Of a stretch of 64,000 nucleotides of DNA, positions 7,970 through 16,837 are shown in pieces. Source of the DNA: CBDUXT01 sp965371245 (GTDB lineage Bacteria > Planctomycetota > Phycisphaerae > UBA1845). Location: contig CBDUXT010000019.1 in NCBI GenBank assembly GCA_965371245.1, forward strand, positions 1-64,000, written 5' to 3'. Each line of letters opens with the position of its first letter. Position 1 is the stretch's first letter. The notes beneath the pieces are model-generated. The model did not search any database. It worked only from the letters and a program-made list of their open reading frames with translations, and was not told the DNA's origin. The position numbers and the translations under genes are program-made.

Positions 7970-9421
7970 CTAGAACTGGTTCCACAGAAACTGGTTGGTC
8001 ACCTCGTGGTGGAACATGATCTCCTCGCGCTTCACCATGGTGCCCAGCGCTTTGGGGCAACGGTCGGCCGCCATTTGTTTGGCTTCGATGTACTTGCCGT
8101 GGCAGCCATCGCCGAGAATCTCGGCCGCCAGGCGGCTGGTCTTGAACAGCCGAATCGCGTCGTAGATGTTGTCGGGCAGGAAGCGCGTGCGGGCACGTTT
8201 GCCCTCGGCGTCGGCCGGGTCGGGCAGCCCGCCCACCAGGCCGGTTCGTAGAAGCGTGAACAAGAGAAGATACGGGTTGGCGTCGGGAGCGCAGGAGCGA
8301 AACTCGATCCGCGCCGTGCGTTCGTTGCCCATAGGGATTCGGATCATGGCCGCACGGTTGACGGCCGATGCCTTGATCTGGTTGGGCGCCTCGAAATTCG
8401 GGTCCAGCCGCCGATAGGCGTTCACGCTCGAGTTGAGCACGAGGCAGATGTCCACGGCGTTGTTGAGAATTCGCTCGAGAAACGCCCAGGCGATCGTCGA
8501 CAGCTTATCCTTTCCGTCCGCGTCGTAAAACAGATTCTTCCCGTCGCGTGCCAGCGACATGTTGACGTGCATGCCGTTGCCGTTCACTCCGGCGACCGGC
8601 TTGGGCAGGAACGACGCCGTCAATCCCAGGTTCCGCGCGATCTGCCGGCAGGTAAGCTTGTAGAGCTGAATCTGGTCGGCCGTGATCGTCGCCTCCGAGA
8701 AACCGAAGTTCAGTTCGAACTGCGAGGGGGCGACCTCCGGATGGTCCTTCTCGTTGGCGAGCCCCATCGCACGCTGCGCCTCGGCCGCGTGGTCGATGAA
8801 CTGGCGCAACGGATCCTTCGGCAGCGAGTGAAAATAGCCGCCGGTGGAATTGAACTCGAACTGCCCGGTCTCATGGTACCGCCTTTCGGCATCCCTCTCG
8901 GAAAACAGAAAGCCCTCGATCTCGGCCGCGACGTTGAGGATCATCTTGTCTTTGCGGTATAGCTCCGCCGTGGCTTCGCGCAGGCGCGCACGAAAGTCGG
9001 CCGGATAGGGCGAGCCGTCGAGCGCCTGCGCCTCGGCGAAGACGATGACCTTTCCGGGACCGAAGACATCGGCGGGGAGCCAGTAGAACGCGGGCCAATC
9101 CACCCGGAGCTTCAGATCCGACTCGTTGATGTCGGAGAACCCGCGAATGGAGGAGCCGTCGAAGGTCAGGTTGTCGGCCGAGCCCAGGATGAACTTCTTA
9201 TCATAGTCCAGCATGTGAAAGCGACCCTCGATGTCGGAGAAGCAGACGGTCACGGCCTTGATCCGCTTCTCTTCGGTGAGGTACTTTCGCCGGGCTTCCT
9301 CGATGGTTCCGGTATCGACGCGCTCGAGCCGTTGCTGCTTGGCCTCCAGGTTCATCTCCTCCAACTGGTCGTACGGAATCTCAAGGTACCTTCGTAACGC
9401 ACTCGACTCGATGGTGGTCAT
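7970..9421 (-). CDS. glnA: Glutamine synthetase, type I
   Basis: A 483-residue ATP-dependent ligase that makes glutamine from glutamate and ammonia. Visible family blocks are DGSSIRGF, NVAAEIEGFLF, EVAPSQFELNFGF, NGNGMHVN, NSSVNAYRRLDP and RIEFRSCAPDANPYL. A tyrosine sits in PDNIYDA, where type I enzymes regulated by adenylylation have NLYDLPPEE, but the following residues differ, so adenylylation control is uncertain. The ATG at 9421 has AAGGA 11 bases upstream. A -10-like TATACT lies on the minus strand near 9530. It is divergent from purA. Confidence 0.95.
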   Translation of the reverse strand: MTTIESSALRRYLEIPYDQLEEMNLEAKQQRLERVDTGTIEEARRKYLTEEKRIKAVTVCFSDIEGRFHMLDYDKKFILGSADNLTFDGSSIRGFSDINESDLKLRVDWPAFYWLPADVFGPGKVIVFAEAQALDGSPYPADFRARLREATAELYRKDKMILNVAAEIEGFLFSERDAERRYHETGQFEFNSTGGYFHSLPKDPLRQFIDHAAEAQRAMGLANEKDHPEVAPSQFELNFGFSEATITADQIQLYKLTCRQIARNLGLTASFLPKPVAGVNGNGMHVNMSLARDGKNLFYDADGKDKLSTIAWAFLERILNNAVDICLVLNSSVNAYRRLDPNFEAPNQIKASAVNRAAMIRIPMGNERTARIEFRSCAPDANPYLLLFTLLRTGLVGGLPDPADAEGKRARTRFLPDNIYDAIRLFKTSRLAAEILGDGCHGKYIEAKQMAADRCPKALGTMVKREEIMFHHEVTNQFLWNQF

Positions 9422-9586
9422 GGAAATGCATCCTTAGCGGTTATGGCCAAACAAGAGCATCACAAACGAACGCCGAAGCCAGTATTACCATATAAACGGA
9501 GGGAAATCAAGTAAAACGAACATCTTTTAGTATAAAACTAGCGCGAGATACGCTAAGCTGTGACATTTTAGAATGTGCGTGGATCG

Positions 9587-9615
9587 TTGACAAACTCACG
9601 ATGGACCGATAGCGT
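9587..9615 (+). promoter_or_regulatory. Candidate sigma-70 promoter for purA
   Basis: A perfect -35 TTGACA (9587-9592), a 17-base spacer and a TAGCGT -10-like box (9610-9615) point rightwards to purA. Transcription would start near 9622, giving a leader of about 85 nt that contains the hairpin at 9641-9659. Confidence 0.5.
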
Positions 9616-9640
9616 ATGAAAAAGGGTGCATGAGCGTGCT

Positions 9641-9665
9641 GGGGCCATGTTTTGGCCCCGTTTTT
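9641..9665 (+). terminator. Terminator-like hairpin in the purA leader (possible attenuator)
   Basis: GGGGCCA and TGGCCCC form a 7-bp stem around a five-base loop, followed by G and five T. It ends 40 bases before the purA start codon and downstream of the candidate promoter. It has the form of an intrinsic terminator for rightward transcription. No anti-terminator partner is obvious. Confidence 0.6.
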
Positions 9666-9705
9666 GTGTGCCCGGCAACACGACACCGCACCCGGAGCGG
9701 GGGAA

Positions 9706-11049
9706 ATGGCCTCACCCAGCAAGGAACACGCCTGCGTCTTCGGACTTGGTTGGGGCGACGAAGGCAAGGGCAAAATCGTCGATCTGCTGTGCCCGGCATT
9801 CGACGTCGTCGTGCGGTTTAACGGGGGCGCCAACGCCGGCCACACCGTCTGCGTCGGCTCGGAAACCTTTGCGCTGCACCTCTTGCCGGCCGGCGCGTTG
9901 CACGCTGATGTCATCGGCTTGATCGGCCCGGGGGTGGTCGTCGATCCCGTCACGCTCCTGGGTGAACTCGATGCGCTGGCCGCGCGCGGCCTCGACGTCA
10001 CCGACCGGCTCAAGATCAGCGACCGGGCGCACCTCGTACTGGAATACCACAAGGTAGAGGACCGCCTGAGCGAGGAAGCGGCCAACAAAGGGGCGCGCAT
10101 CGGAACCACGGCTCGCGGTATAGGCCCGTGCTACGCCGACAAAATGAAACGGTCGGCGGCCGTACGCTTCACCGACCTTCTACATGACGCGTCCCTGCAC
10201 GACCGCGTGCGGGGCATCGTCGATAGCCGTAAGAAACTTCTGGCGGCGCAGTATGGTCAGCCCGTCGAGCTCAACGTCGAGCAGATCCTGGCGGATCTGG
10301 CCACCGCTCGAAACCGACTGGGTCCGTTCGTGTGCGACACGACGGCGTACCTGCAATCGGCCATTGATGCCGGGCGGATGGTCCTGTTCGAGGGTGCCAA
10401 CGGCATGCTTCTGGACATCGACCACGGAACCTACCCGTTCGTAACCTCCAGCAGCACCGGCCCCCACGGCATCGGCCCCGGCGCGGGCATACGCGCCGAG
10501 CTGGTCACCCGGCGAATCGGCGTGCTCAAGGCCTACGCCACGCGGGTTGGCTCCGGCCCTTTCGTCTCCGAGCTGGACGACGAGACCGGCGACCGCATCC
10601 GCACACGGGGCAAGGAGTTCGGCACGACGACCGGGCGCCCGCGGCGCTGCGGCTGGTTCGACGCCGTGGCCGGAGCGTATGCCGCCCGGATCACCGGTGC
10701 CACCGATATAGCACTCATGCATCTGGACACGCTGAGCGGCTTCGAGAAGGTCGGGATCTGTGTCGCGTATCGCGTGGATGGAAACACCGTGATGACCCCG
10801 TCGGCCGACGCCGCCCAGCTCGCCCGCGCGGAACCGGTGATTGAGTATGTGCCCGGTTGGGCGGAGGATCTTCGCTCGATCCGCCGGTTCGAGGATTTGC
10901 CGGACACGGCCGCCGCGTACGTCGCACGCATCGAGTCCGCCATTGGCTTGCCCGTGACACTCGCCGGTGTGGGTCCAGACCGTTCCCAGACGCTGGTTCG
11001 CGGCGCGATCCGTGACCTTGTCGCCGTCGCCGAGACCTCCTCGGCCTGA
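9706..11049 (+). CDS. purA: Adenylosuccinate synthetase
   Basis: A 447-residue enzyme that joins IMP and aspartate, using GTP, in the first step from IMP to AMP. The N-terminal GLGWGDEGKGKIVDLL loop, FNGGANAGHT, TTARGIGPCYADK, DHGTYPFVTSSSTGPHGIGP and LKAYATRVGSGPF are all present, and length is normal. The ATG at 9706 (GGAG 11 bases upstream) aligns with the family N-terminus; an open frame runs 18 codons further without homology. uppS begins 8 bp after the stop, so the two are probably co-transcribed. purB lies at 25850 on the other strand. Confidence 0.95.
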   Translation: MASPSKEHACVFGLGWGDEGKGKIVDLLCPAFDVVVRFNGGANAGHTVCVGSETFALHLLPAGALHADVIGLIGPGVVVDPVTLLGELDALAARGLDVTDRLKISDRAHLVLEYHKVEDRLSEEAANKGARIGTTARGIGPCYADKMKRSAAVRFTDLLHDASLHDRVRGIVDSRKKLLAAQYGQPVELNVEQILADLATARNRLGPFVCDTTAYLQSAIDAGRMVLFEGANGMLLDIDHGTYPFVTSSSTGPHGIGPGAGIRAELVTRRIGVLKAYATRVGSGPFVSELDDETGDRIRTRGKEFGTTTGRPRRCGWFDAVAGAYAARITGATDIALMHLDTLSGFEKVGICVAYRVDGNTVMTPSADAAQLARAEPVIEYVPGWAEDLRSIRRFEDLPDTAAAYVARIESAIGLPVTLAGVGPDRSQTLVRGAIRDLVAVAETSSA

Positions 11050-11057
11050 TCGACACC

Positions 11058-11831
11058 ATGACCGAACCGCCGCTCGATCCACAGACAGCTCTGGGCGTTG
11101 CCCGTCAGCGGCTTCCCCGCCACATCGCCATCATCATGGATGGCAACGGGCGTTGGGCCAGAGCACGCAACCTTCCGCGCATTCGCGGGCACGAACGGGG
11201 CGCGCGGAACGTTCGCGCGCTCGTCACGCACTGCGCCCGCCTCGGGCTCGAGGCCTTGACGCTCTTTTGCTTCAGCACGGAAAACTGGAAGCGCCCGCAA
11301 AACGAGATCGACTTTTTGATGGAGTTGTACATCCAGTATCTGCTCGGTGAACGCACCACCATCATGGACAACGATGTCCGCTTCGTTCACGTCGGCCGCC
11401 GACAGGGGCTGTCCGAGAGCGTGCTGGCGGAGATGGATCGAACCGTTGAGATGAGCAGACAAAACGGCGGGCTGAAGCTGTCTTTGGCGCTGAACTACGG
11501 CTCACGCAACGAGATCATCGACGCCGTCAAAGACATCGCCCGTGACGTGCAGGCCGGTCGCCTCTCGCCGGACGACATCGACGAGCGGAGGATCGCCCGC
11601 TCACTCTACACAGCCGGTACGCCCGACCCGGACTTGCTCATTCGCACGGCCAACGAACGTCGCGTGAGCAACTTCCTGCTATGGCAGATCAGCTACGCGG
11701 AAATCCACGTGTGCGAAAAGCTCTGGCCTGACTTTGAGGTGGAGGATCTAAACGCCGCGATCCGAGACTTCGCCGGGCGTGAGCGCCGCTTCGGCGACGT
11801 CGGCGCCGCCGTGCCAGGGGCGACTTCGTAG
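11058..11831 (+). CDS. uppS: Isoprenyl transferase (undecaprenyl diphosphate synthase)
   Basis: A 257-residue cis-prenyltransferase that builds the C55 lipid carrier for peptidoglycan and other wall polymers. It contains HIAIIMDGNGRWA with the catalytic Asp, FCFSTENWKRP, LALNYGSRNEI and SNFLLWQISYAEIHVCEKLWPDF. The usual RTSGExR block reads RTANERR, a change in a conserved loop. The start lies 8 bp after purA, which suggests an operon. Confidence 0.95.
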   Translation: MTEPPLDPQTALGVARQRLPRHIAIIMDGNGRWARARNLPRIRGHERGARNVRALVTHCARLGLEALTLFCFSTENWKRPQNEIDFLMELYIQYLLGERTTIMDNDVRFVHVGRRQGLSESVLAEMDRTVEMSRQNGGLKLSLALNYGSRNEIIDAVKDIARDVQAGRLSPDDIDERRIARSLYTAGTPDPDLLIRTANERRVSNFLLWQISYAEIHVCEKLWPDFEVEDLNAAIRDFAGRERRFGDVGAAVPGATS

Positions 11832-11889
11832 CCCGCCCCAAGCGCCGCATGCATCCACGACAACTACGACGGTGGGGGGTACGCGGGGT

Positions 11890-11993
11890 CAGAGCCGCAG
11901 GCGCTAGCCTGCGGACCCAGGCCTCAACACGCCTTCGGGCTCGCGCCCGGTCACTTGCATCAGTGTGTCACCGGGCTCGCGCCCGGTGCTCTG
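11890..11993. repeat. Composite intergenic palindrome (CAGAGCCGCAGGC type)
   Basis: Starts with CCGCAGGC-TAG-like-GCCTGCGG at 11895-11914, then two copies of a CGGGCTCGCGCCCG hairpin at 11936-11949 and about 11971-11986, ending GTGCTCTG. The whole is an inverted structure bounded by CAGAGC and GCTCTG. A shorter version with the same order occurs at 28181-28250. It fills most of the gap between uppS and fabI. Confidence 0.7.
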
Positions 11994-12117
11994 AAACTGT
12001 CCAGTGCCGATTCCGTGACCCCGCTTTCCGCTACTCCCTGGCTTGCAAACAGCCTAAATGTCCGCGACAATGCGTTCAGTCATTGCTGGACATCACAGAA
12101 CTTTTTGAGGAACGACC

Positions 12118-12897
12118 ATGGGTTTACTTGAGGGCCGCCGCGGACTGATCTTCGGCATCGCCAACGATCGCAGCATCGCCTGCCACATCGCCCGTTCTTT
12201 TCTTGAGGAAGGCGCCGTTTGCGGCTTCCCCCACCTGCCGGGCGAGAAGTGCGAACGTCGCGCTCGCCAGGCGCTGGAGGCCGCCGGTCTTACCGATCCG
12301 TGGCTCATGCCGTGTGACGTGACCAAGGACGAGGATATCGACGCGGTCATGGCCGCCACCAAGGAGCGGTTCGACTCGATCGACTTTGTGATCCACTCGC
12401 TGGCGTATGCCGACCGAACGTTTCTCAAGCCCGGCAAGTTTTCCAGCACGCCGCGCGACGTCTTCGCCCAGGCGCTGGACATCTCGGCTTACTCGCTGGT
12501 GGCGATCGCCGGTCGCGCGAAAGAGTTGATGCCCAGGGGCGGCTCGATCACCTGCATGACCTACTACGGCAGCGTGAAGGCCATCACCGGATACAACGTG
12601 ATGGGCGTCGCGAAAGCGGCGCTGGAGGCGTGTACCAGATACCTGGCCGGTGAACTGGGCGAGCACGGCATCCGCGTCAACGCGGTCAGCGCGGGTCCGC
12701 TGCGCACGCTGTCCTCGATGGCCGTCGGGGGCATCGACGAAATCTTTTCCCATGTCTCAGAAAAGGCCCCGCTGCGTCGCAACATCGAAGCCGGCGAGGT
12801 GGGCAAGACCGCGGTCTATCTCACCAGCGACCTAGCCAGCGGCGTCACCGGCGAAACGATCTTCGTCGATGCGGGCTTCAACGTGATGGGGCTGTAG
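12118..12897 (+). CDS. fabI: Enoyl-[acyl-carrier-protein] reductase
   Basis: A 259-residue short-chain dehydrogenase-like enzyme that reduces enoyl-ACP with NADH in the last step of fatty-acid elongation. The nucleotide loop is FGIANDRSIACHIA. The active-site spacing Y-x6-K is met by YNVMGVAK (about residues 158-165), as in FabI rather than ordinary SDR Y-x3-K. VNAVSAGPLRTLSSMAVGGI and TGETIFVDAGFNVMG close the fold. The ATG at 12118 has GAGG eight bases upstream. It probably has its own promoter after the palindromes. Confidence 0.95.
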   Translation: MGLLEGRRGLIFGIANDRSIACHIARSFLEEGAVCGFPHLPGEKCERRARQALEAAGLTDPWLMPCDVTKDEDIDAVMAATKERFDSIDFVIHSLAYADRTFLKPGKFSSTPRDVFAQALDISAYSLVAIAGRAKELMPRGGSITCMTYYGSVKAITGYNVMGVAKAALEACTRYLAGELGEHGIRVNAVSAGPLRTLSSMAVGGIDEIFSHVSEKAPLRRNIEAGEVGKTAVYLTSDLASGVTGETIFVDAGFNVMGL

Positions 12898-13211
12898 AGC
12901 TGGGCGGCGGATCCCACGTCGTCCCGAGCAGGTAGGTCGGGCTCCGCCCGACGTCGCCGGTCATCCACGATGCCGCGCTCTTGGCATCGTCGGGCTTGAT
13001 AGACAACACACACTTATGCGAAGCGCAGGCGCGGCGGCTCGCGCGACTGAATCCGGGCGCAGTCAAAGATGCCCTCGACTGTGGCTTGTGCGTGACACGC
13101 GCCGTACGATACCAGCGGCCAGCACCCAGGTGTTCGGATAACGCGGCAAGTCTCGGCCTAGCAGAATTGGTTTCTGCGCCCACAGCGGGCGAGCCAAGGA
13201 GGTGGTCTTCC
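12898..13211. other. Intergenic region with GTCGGGC palindrome
   Basis: About 314 bp between fabI and the C45 lipoprotein gene. GTAGGTCGGGCTCCGCCCGAC (split stem at 12936-12952) belongs to the same family as those at 33764-33820 and 59463-59693. The remainder stays open in the frame of the next gene but has no homologous look. No RNA gene is seen. Confidence 0.55.
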
Positions 13212-14504
13212 ATGCTGAGAAACTCGATCGTTTGGATTCCTCTCGTCGTTTCCCTCATCGGCCCGGCGGGGTGCAGCCCGTCTCCTCCGCCTATGGGCCA
13301 AGCGAAGTTCAAGGAACTCGTCAGTCACTACGACGATGGGTTCAAGGTACGCCTGGCCGATGCGAACACGAAGATCGGGAAGGACATCGTCCGGTACGAG
13401 CCGATCGCTTCGAACGTGATTCCCAGGAAGACGACGATCCAGGGGACCCATCGCGAGATCGGGCGATGGGTCGGTCTCGTCGCGAAGGGCTGGTACGGCG
13501 AGAAGTATTACGAAACGGTGCGTGATCGGCTGAGGCGAAAGCCCGAGGCCGAGGGGATCAATCGTGAGATCGTCGCCATGTATGAATCGATCTTCCCGCG
13601 CTATCTCGATCTGGTTGGTGGGCTGGCCGAGGCGTTTGATTTGACGGTGGACGAGGTTGACCTGCGGTATGTGGAACACAATTTCCTTGTCGATCTGTGG
13701 GTGGGGCTCCTTCAGTACGAGCGGTTCTATGACGGGGCGTCTTTCTCCGCGATGGGGGGCGACGCGCCATCGAAATGCAGTCTGGTGTCCATCTATGAGG
13801 CCGACAAAAAGCGGCACTCGATTGGTCGGAACTTCGACGGCGGCTCGGACCGGCCTCACTTCGTGGTGAACACGGAGGTGGAGGGCGTCTACAAGACTCT
13901 GGGGAGTGCCTGCTACTTCCCGTATCACTGGATGGTGGATGGCATCAATGAGAAGGGTCTCTTCATCGGGGTGGCGACGAACGAAGCGCCTCGGGCGTAC
14001 AACAAGAAGGAGCCGGAGTATCCCGATGAGCCGGCCGTCCAGGTGATCCACATGGTCCGGATTGCGTTGGAAACCTGCACGACGGTTGACGAGGCGATTG
14101 CGCGTTTTCAGTCCGTGCGCATCTGGTTCCCCGCCGAAGTGAATCACCTCTTGATTGCCGACGAATCTGGAAGTACCGCCGTCGTGGAATGGGATCTGAG
14201 TCGAGAGATGGTGGCCTTCCGCCGAACGGAACCGCGGACGATCCTGACCAACGCTGCCTACCAGAAAGGCATCAAGTACATTCGGGACCGTTGCTGGCGG
14301 TATCGAAAAGGCCAGGCGACCATGAAGTCCATGGGACAACTCGGTGGCATGGAAACGGTACACGAGGTCGCCAAGGTCATTCGACAGATGCACAAGCCCA
14401 GCCGAACCCTCTGGACGTCCTACTTTGACCTGTCCGCCCGTCGGATGGACATACGGCTACGGACAGAGGGGTTTCGGGTTCCATATACGTTCGTGCTTGA
14501 GTAG
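13212..14504 (+). CDS. C45-family Ntn-hydrolase (acyltransferase/peptidase) lipoprotein
   Basis: A 430-residue exported protein. The N-terminus (MLRNSIVWIPLVVSLIGPAG then C) is a signal peptide with a lipobox-like Cys. The body resembles C45 peptidases and acyl-CoA:6-aminopenicillanate acyltransferases, with the presumed nucleophile Cys in APSKCSLVS and the downstream GRNFDGGSD typical of Ntn hydrolases. Such enzymes cleave non-peptide amide bonds; the substrate here is unknown. The ATG at 13212 is set by AAGGAGG nine bases upstream; the frame is open earlier but without homology. In the parent cyclase-like group Cys becomes the N-terminal residue after autocleavage, which I cannot confirm here. 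Confidence 0.8.
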   Translation: MLRNSIVWIPLVVSLIGPAGCSPSPPPMGQAKFKELVSHYDDGFKVRLADANTKIGKDIVRYEPIASNVIPRKTTIQGTHREIGRWVGLVAKGWYGEKYYETVRDRLRRKPEAEGINREIVAMYESIFPRYLDLVGGLAEAFDLTVDEVDLRYVEHNFLVDLWVGLLQYERFYDGASFSAMGGDAPSKCSLVSIYEADKKRHSIGRNFDGGSDRPHFVVNTEVEGVYKTLGSACYFPYHWMVDGINEKGLFIGVATNEAPRAYNKKEPEYPDEPAVQVIHMVRIALETCTTVDEAIARFQSVRIWFPAEVNHLLIADESGSTAVVEWDLSREMVAFRRTEPRTILTNAAYQKGIKYIRDRCWRYRKGQATMKSMGQLGGMETVHEVAKVIRQMHKPSRTLWTSYFDLSARRMDIRLRTEGFRVPYTFVLE

Positions 14505-15034
14505 GCCGAAGCTATAAGTATCGCGGCCGAAACCGTTAGTGTTTGGCGCGCTTGTTTCGCCTAGCCGTCCCGGCGCAGGCGTCACGCGTTCAGCGGCTTG
14601 GCCACGTCCAGTCTCTCAATGGCCTCGCGCGAGGATCGGAGGTCATCGATGAAGCGATCTCTCTTTTCGCCGATGAACTGTTCAGCCCGCGAGCGGTAGT
14701 ATTCGATCCCGAAAAACAGGTTGTCCGCAAACTCGCGGAAGTACTTTGGAACACGGGCGGACAGCCCAAGCGTGTAGCAGCGTAGGCTGGGCTATGGCCC
14801 ACCGTTGGCTTCGGCTGCTCAGTCGGGTGCCAGGGGCAAGCGTTAGCTTGCCCGTGACCTCGGGGTTTACAACACGGGCAAACAAATCCGCTCATGCCAC
14901 CCTCGAAAGGCATCAAATAGGGTGCGACGCGGCACTGGCGGGGGAAGCGAAGAAGCGGCGACTCCTTTCCCCGCGGCGGCCCACCCCGCCGCCTTGGTGT
15001 ATCGACGTTCGGTGGTTTCTGGGATACTCCCGCC
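14505..15034. other. 530-bp intergenic region with gene remnant and palindrome
   Basis: Lies between the C45 gene and the second sigma factor. It holds a minus-strand coding remnant (14582-14791) and GGGCAAGCGTTAGCTTGCCC (14834-14853), a palindrome whose core recurs at 59800-59819. The rest shows no gene. Confidence 0.5.
14582..14791 (-). pseudogene. C-terminal fragment of an unidentified gene
   Basis: Minus-strand frame of 69 codons with no ATG, bounded upstream by a TAG at 14792-14794 and ending in TGA at 14582-14584. The peptide includes VPKYFREFADNLFFGIEYYR and EQFIGEKRDRFIDDLRSSRE, rich in aromatic and charged residues with normal codon bias, so it looks like real coding sequence from a decayed or truncated gene. 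The first 12 or so codons overlap palindromic intergenic DNA and are probably not original. Family not recognised. Confidence 0.35.
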
Positions 15035-15700
15035 ATGCCGACCGAGCCCCACGTACTGACATCGCCGCCGCCGACCGCTGACTCCGGACCGAGTGATGCG
15101 TTCCTGATCGCCGGCCTGATAGGTGGCGATGCCGCCGCTTTGGGCGCGCTGATCCGGCGGTACGACGGCCTCGTTCGCTACGCCATCTTCCGCCTGTCTG
15201 TTCAGGAGTGCCGGCGCGATCCCGACTGGGTGGACTCCGTCGCGTCCGCCACCTGGGCGGGGTTTGTCCGTTCGATGCAGCGCGCGGGGTCGCATCCACC
15301 CGCTTCCGCAAAGGCTTATCTGGCCCGCATCGCACACAACCAGACCATCTCGGCCCGCCGCGCCGCTTCAACCGGGGAGGCCGCCGGACTCAGTATCCAC
15401 GGCGACGAAGGCTCTTTGGACATCGCCTCCGAAGCCGAAGAGCCCGTCGAGGTGCTGTCCGGGCTGGAGTCGCTCGAATCGCTGAAAGCCTGCCTGGCCA
15501 GCCTGGAGCAAGATGATCGGACCTTGGTGAGCCAGTTGCCGGCCATCACCGAGCGTCGCTGGCGGGACGCGGCCGCCGCTTTGGGGATGAGCGAATCCAC
15601 CCTGCGATCCCGCTGGAAAGGGGCGCTGGGGCGGCTTCGGGCGTGCGTGGACGGGAAAACGGGAAAGAGGCTCGCGCCAGGCCGACAAACGGGCGACTAA
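15035..15700 (+). CDS. ECF-like RNA polymerase sigma factor
   Basis: A 221-residue sigma-70-type protein. A short disordered leader is followed by region 2 (LGALIRRYDGLVRYAIFRLS... WAGFVRSMQR... AYLARIAHNQTISARRAA). Region 4 has an HTH (RRWRDAAAALGMSESTLRSRWKGALGRLR). Region 2 is diverged, with DPDWVDSVASATW replacing the usual DxEDxVQETF pattern, so it belongs to a lineage-specific sigma group. The next gene, about 90 bp downstream on the same strand, encodes a small membrane protein that may be its regulator. Confidence 0.8.
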   Translation: MPTEPHVLTSPPPTADSGPSDAFLIAGLIGGDAAALGALIRRYDGLVRYAIFRLSVQECRRDPDWVDSVASATWAGFVRSMQRAGSHPPASAKAYLARIAHNQTISARRAASTGEAAGLSIHGDEGSLDIASEAEEPVEVLSGLESLESLKACLASLEQDDRTLVSQLPAITERRWRDAAAALGMSESTLRSRWKGALGRLRACVDGKTGKRLAPGRQTGD

Positions 15701-15793
15701 GGTAGAGACGGGCGATTCGCGTCCGAGTATGGTGCCGCGTGCCCCATGGGTTTGGCCGTGGGAAACGCCGTCCGCAACGACAGAGCTTACGCC

Positions 15794-16231
15794 ATGACCG
15801 ACCAAGACCATCCGCTTGATCCCATCGAAAGCGCGCTGCTCGAACTCAGCCGGGCCGAGGATGCCCGCGTGTTCGAGCCCACGCCGATCGAACCGGGTGA
15901 TCTCCTACGCGCCGCGCCCCAAACCGCGCTAGGCGGTTCACGCCGTTTCTGGCTTCGGGCGGCGCCCGTGGCGGCCGTGCTCATGCTGGCCGCCGGCGTC
16001 TGGAGCGCCATGTTCACCGTCACCCTCCGCGACCTGCGCGAGCAAGCCCGGATGGCCGGCAGTATCCCCGTCGATCGCGCGCTCTGGTCCAGCTTCGCCG
16101 AGTGCCTCAACGGCCCCGTCGGCGTCCCCCTATCCCCCGGCTGCGCCGGCCACGATCGCGACCGCGATGGCAACGTCGATCTCCGCGACGCCGGTGCCTT
16201 CCAACTCGCCTTTGCCGGTCCGACTCGTTAA
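15794..16231 (+). CDS. Small membrane protein with C-terminal dockerin-like motif
   Basis: A 145-residue protein. A cytoplasmic N-terminus of about 55 residues is followed by one membrane helix (VAAVLMLAAGVWSAMF). The outer part ends in HDRDRDGNVDLRDAGAFQLA, an EF-hand-like calcium loop of dockerin type usual in planctomycete secreted proteins. It follows a sigma-factor gene, so it may act as a membrane-tethered partner, although no zinc-finger anti-sigma motif is visible. The ATG at 15794 begins MTDQDHPLDPIESALLELSR; the frame upstream is open but shorter and unconvincing. Confidence 0.7.
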   Translation: MTDQDHPLDPIESALLELSRAEDARVFEPTPIEPGDLLRAAPQTALGGSRRFWLRAAPVAAVLMLAAGVWSAMFTVTLRDLREQARMAGSIPVDRALWSSFAECLNGPVGVPLSPGCAGHDRDRDGNVDLRDAGAFQLAFAGPTR

Positions 16232-16837
16232 CGCCTATCTGACTGTTGGTCCTCCACCCGCTTTCCCTACCCACCTTCCGATATTTTCAGTGAGTTGCCC
16301 GTAGCCAGGTAGGGCAGGTCGTTGACCTGCCTCTACCATCCGGCTCGAAGTTGGGAGAATGTCAAATGGCGCGGCGGCGATATGGTGAAGGCAGGTGAAT
16401 CACCTGCCCTACGCTCTCAACTTCATAGGAGCAACCACCGATATCGATCGTTCCCTACGAATCGCGGGGGCCGCCTCGTTCGAGGGACAAATGTCCCCGG
16501 AGCTTGGCGGCCCCTCTTTCTCCCTTCCCGATACAGGGATTCTCGACATGGTTACACTTGGCGTGCTGCTGGTGTCTTGGGTCGCTGAGGCTACTGTTGA
16601 CGATAGATCGCGATCCGGGTAGTAGAGCACATGGTCGAGTTCTCGAGTTTGAGTTATGAGCGAAAGGTGACAAGGATGGTCCGTGAACAACACGAAGAGT
16701 TGAGCGAGAGTCGTAGGTTGTGCTTGGGAAGGGCTGCTTCGAGCCGAGGCGCGACCTTCAAGGAGCGGTTTCCGACCGAGGCGTGCGCGCTTCCTCACCC
16801 GTGCGGCTCGGAACAAGAGATTGGAAAACGCGCTCAC
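16232..16837. other. 600-bp intergenic region with three palindromic repeats
   Basis: Between the dockerin-tailed membrane protein and the TlpA fusion gene. It holds GGCAGGTCGTTGACCTGCC (16313-16331), GGCAGGTGAATCACCTGCC (16390-16408) and the long GAGCCGCGACC-type element (16740-16811). Frames through it are open by chance; none looks coding. Confidence 0.6.
16740..16811. repeat. Long palindromic GAGCCGCGACC-type element, second copy
   Basis: Arms CGAGCCGAGGCGCGACCTTC and GCTTCCTCACCCGTGCGGCT (then CGG) are inverted copies with the same AGGAGCGGTTTC core as at 39-107. It ends 26 bases before the TlpA-fusion start codon, so it would sit in that gene's leader. Confidence 0.65.

Noticed and set aside
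11890..11993. CRISPR-like short repeats between uppS and fabI
   Set aside because: Only two similar hairpins with no spacer regularity and no cas genes; better explained as composite palindromes.
13158..14393. 411-codon minus-strand open frame
   Set aside because: Antisense of the C45 lipoprotein gene, which has an SD, signal peptide and active-site motifs.
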